Source: an uncultured Porphyromonadaceae bacterium
Lineage (GTDB): Bacteria > Bacteroidota > Bacteroidia > Bacteroidales > Muribaculaceae
NCBI GenBank assembly: GCA_947176615.1
Contig: CAMWRO010000156.1
Span: 1-6,988 of the forward strand
Reading direction: 5' to 3'
DNA length: 6,988 bases
A program made the translations under genes and the position numbers. The notes under the pieces are model-generated. The model was not told the DNA's origin. It did not search any database and worked only from the letters and a program-made list of their open reading frames with translations. Below, one piece after another: positions 6,268 to 6,988 of this stretch (position 1 is the stretch's first letter; each line of letters starts with the position of its first letter).

Positions 6268-6988
6268 ATGAACAAACCGACTCCTGCTCTCAAGAAAATC
6301 TGTTTTTGGATCGCACTGACAACAGCCGCCGCCTTAATATTTACCATCGGCGTGAATTATAACGTGAATCACAAAACCGAGTCTCTGATCTATAATACAG
6401 CCGACTCGGTTCCACACAACAAAGTCGCATTGCTTCTCGGCACTTCGCCGCTCAACAGGTATGGGGGTCCAAACAGCTATTTCACCAACCGCATCAATAC
6501 TGCCGCCGCTCTTTTCCATGCCGGAAAGGTCGATTACATCCTCGCAAGCGGAGATAACCACACCCGGCAGTATGACGAGACGACCGCAATGCGCGACTCC
6601 CTGATTGCCCACGGTGTCCCGGCTGACCGCGTCATTCTCGACTATGCCGGATTCCGCACCCTCGACTCGGTTGTCAGAGCCAAAGAGGTTTTCGGGTGCG
6701 ACTCGCTGACCATAATATCGCAGGCCGACCATTGTGCCCGCGCCTTGTATCTGGCCCAATCAGCCGGAATCCACGCAATCGCCGTTGCCGCACCGCTGAG
6801 AGCGGGACGCGCTGTCAGGATACGCCTTGCGTTGCGCGAATGGCTGGCACGCGACAAGATGATTCTCGACCTGTGGACCGGGAAGAAACCCCATTTCCTC
6901 GGCGAAAAAATCGAAATCCCTGACATCATTTCCAACCCGATAACCTCCTACTCGACCCGCGACGGCGTGTCACTGACCGTCATTGAAC
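6268..6988 (+). CDS. sanA: SanA-like DUF218 envelope protein, 3' end outside the window
   Basis: The frame opens with an ATG at 6268 and stays open for 240 codons to the window end without a stop. Residues 11-31 form one hydrophobic segment after basic KK, a signal anchor placing the DUF218 domain outside the inner membrane. The domain begins at VALLLGTSPLNRYGG (53-67), then SGDN (94-97), the SanA hallmark DYAGFRTLDS (125-134), HCARAL (155-160), a REWLARDKMILDLW segment and PHFLGEKIEIP; these align closely with E. coli SanA from memory. SanA affects envelope barrier function and vancomycin tolerance in enterobacteria; its reaction is unknown. E. coli SanA is about 239 residues and stops soon after the PHFLG-like segment, whereas here reading continues at least 20 residues further. 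The gene is divergent from the PAP2-like gene and has its own promoter. Family assignment is firm; function in this organism is inferred. Confidence 0.92.
   Translation, partial: MNKPTPALKKICFWIALTTAAALIFTIGVNYNVNHKTESLIYNTADSVPHNKVALLLGTSPLNRYGGPNSYFTNRINTAAALFHAGKVDYILASGDNHTRQYDETTAMRDSLIAHGVPADRVILDYAGFRTLDSVVRAKEVFGCDSLTIISQADHCARALYLAQSAGIHAIAVAAPLRAGRAVRIRLALREWLARDKMILDLWTGKKPHFLGEKIEIPDIISNPITSYSTRDGVSLTVIE

Noticed and set aside
6334..6759. 141-codon open frame on the - strand opposite the SanA-like gene
   Set aside because: The + strand frame matches SanA across its length; the antisense frame has no family resemblance.
1..6988. Mobile elements, CRISPR arrays, tRNA or rRNA genes, defence or toxin-antitoxin genes
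   Set aside because: None was found: no transposase-like frames, no regularly spaced repeats, no clover-leaf sequences in the short intergenic gaps, and the window is filled with core genes.

Overview
The window looks like chromosomal DNA from a Bacteroidota bacterium, most likely order Bacteroidales. The support is two intergenic matches to the Bacteroidota -7 promoter box (TAnnTTTG), one of them with a full -33 TTTG at 20 bp; an IspG of the long, three-domain type; a Wzc-like tyrosine kinase ending in a tyrosine cluster; and weak Shine-Dalgarno signals ahead of the genes. A gut Muribaculaceae-like member is plausible from the balanced-to-high GC of the genes, but this family-level guess is only an inference.

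Layout. The left third (1-2148, + strand) is the end of a surface-polysaccharide region: the C-terminal kinase domain of a BY-kinase/chain-length regulator (cut by the window start), an intrinsic terminator, then rmlA and rmlC, two of the four dTDP-L-rhamnose genes. A 24-bp perfect inverted repeat lies between convergent rmlC and ribD and forms the terminator of the opposing operon. The middle (2217-5384, - strand) is a tight housekeeping operon read purE > ispG > ribD: purine synthesis, the iron-sulfur step of the MEP isoprenoid pathway, and riboflavin synthesis. purE and ispG overlap as TGATG, and ispG and ribD are 7 bp apart. Upstream of purE on the same strand is a small polytopic membrane protein of the PAP2 superfamily with non-canonical catalytic motifs. 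A 160-bp intergenic region then holds two back-to-back promoters. The right end (6268 onward, + strand) is a SanA-type DUF218 envelope protein that runs off the window.

How the parts fit. The left block serves export and building of rhamnose-containing surface glycans, the middle operon makes core metabolites, and the right pair (PAP2-like and SanA-like) are probably envelope proteins. I see no RNA genes, insertion sequences, CRISPR arrays, phage genes or defence genes. Nothing here amounts to a previously undescribed system; the observations worth checking are the long hairpin, the kinase tail repeat, the altered PurE and PAP2 positions and the SanA tail.
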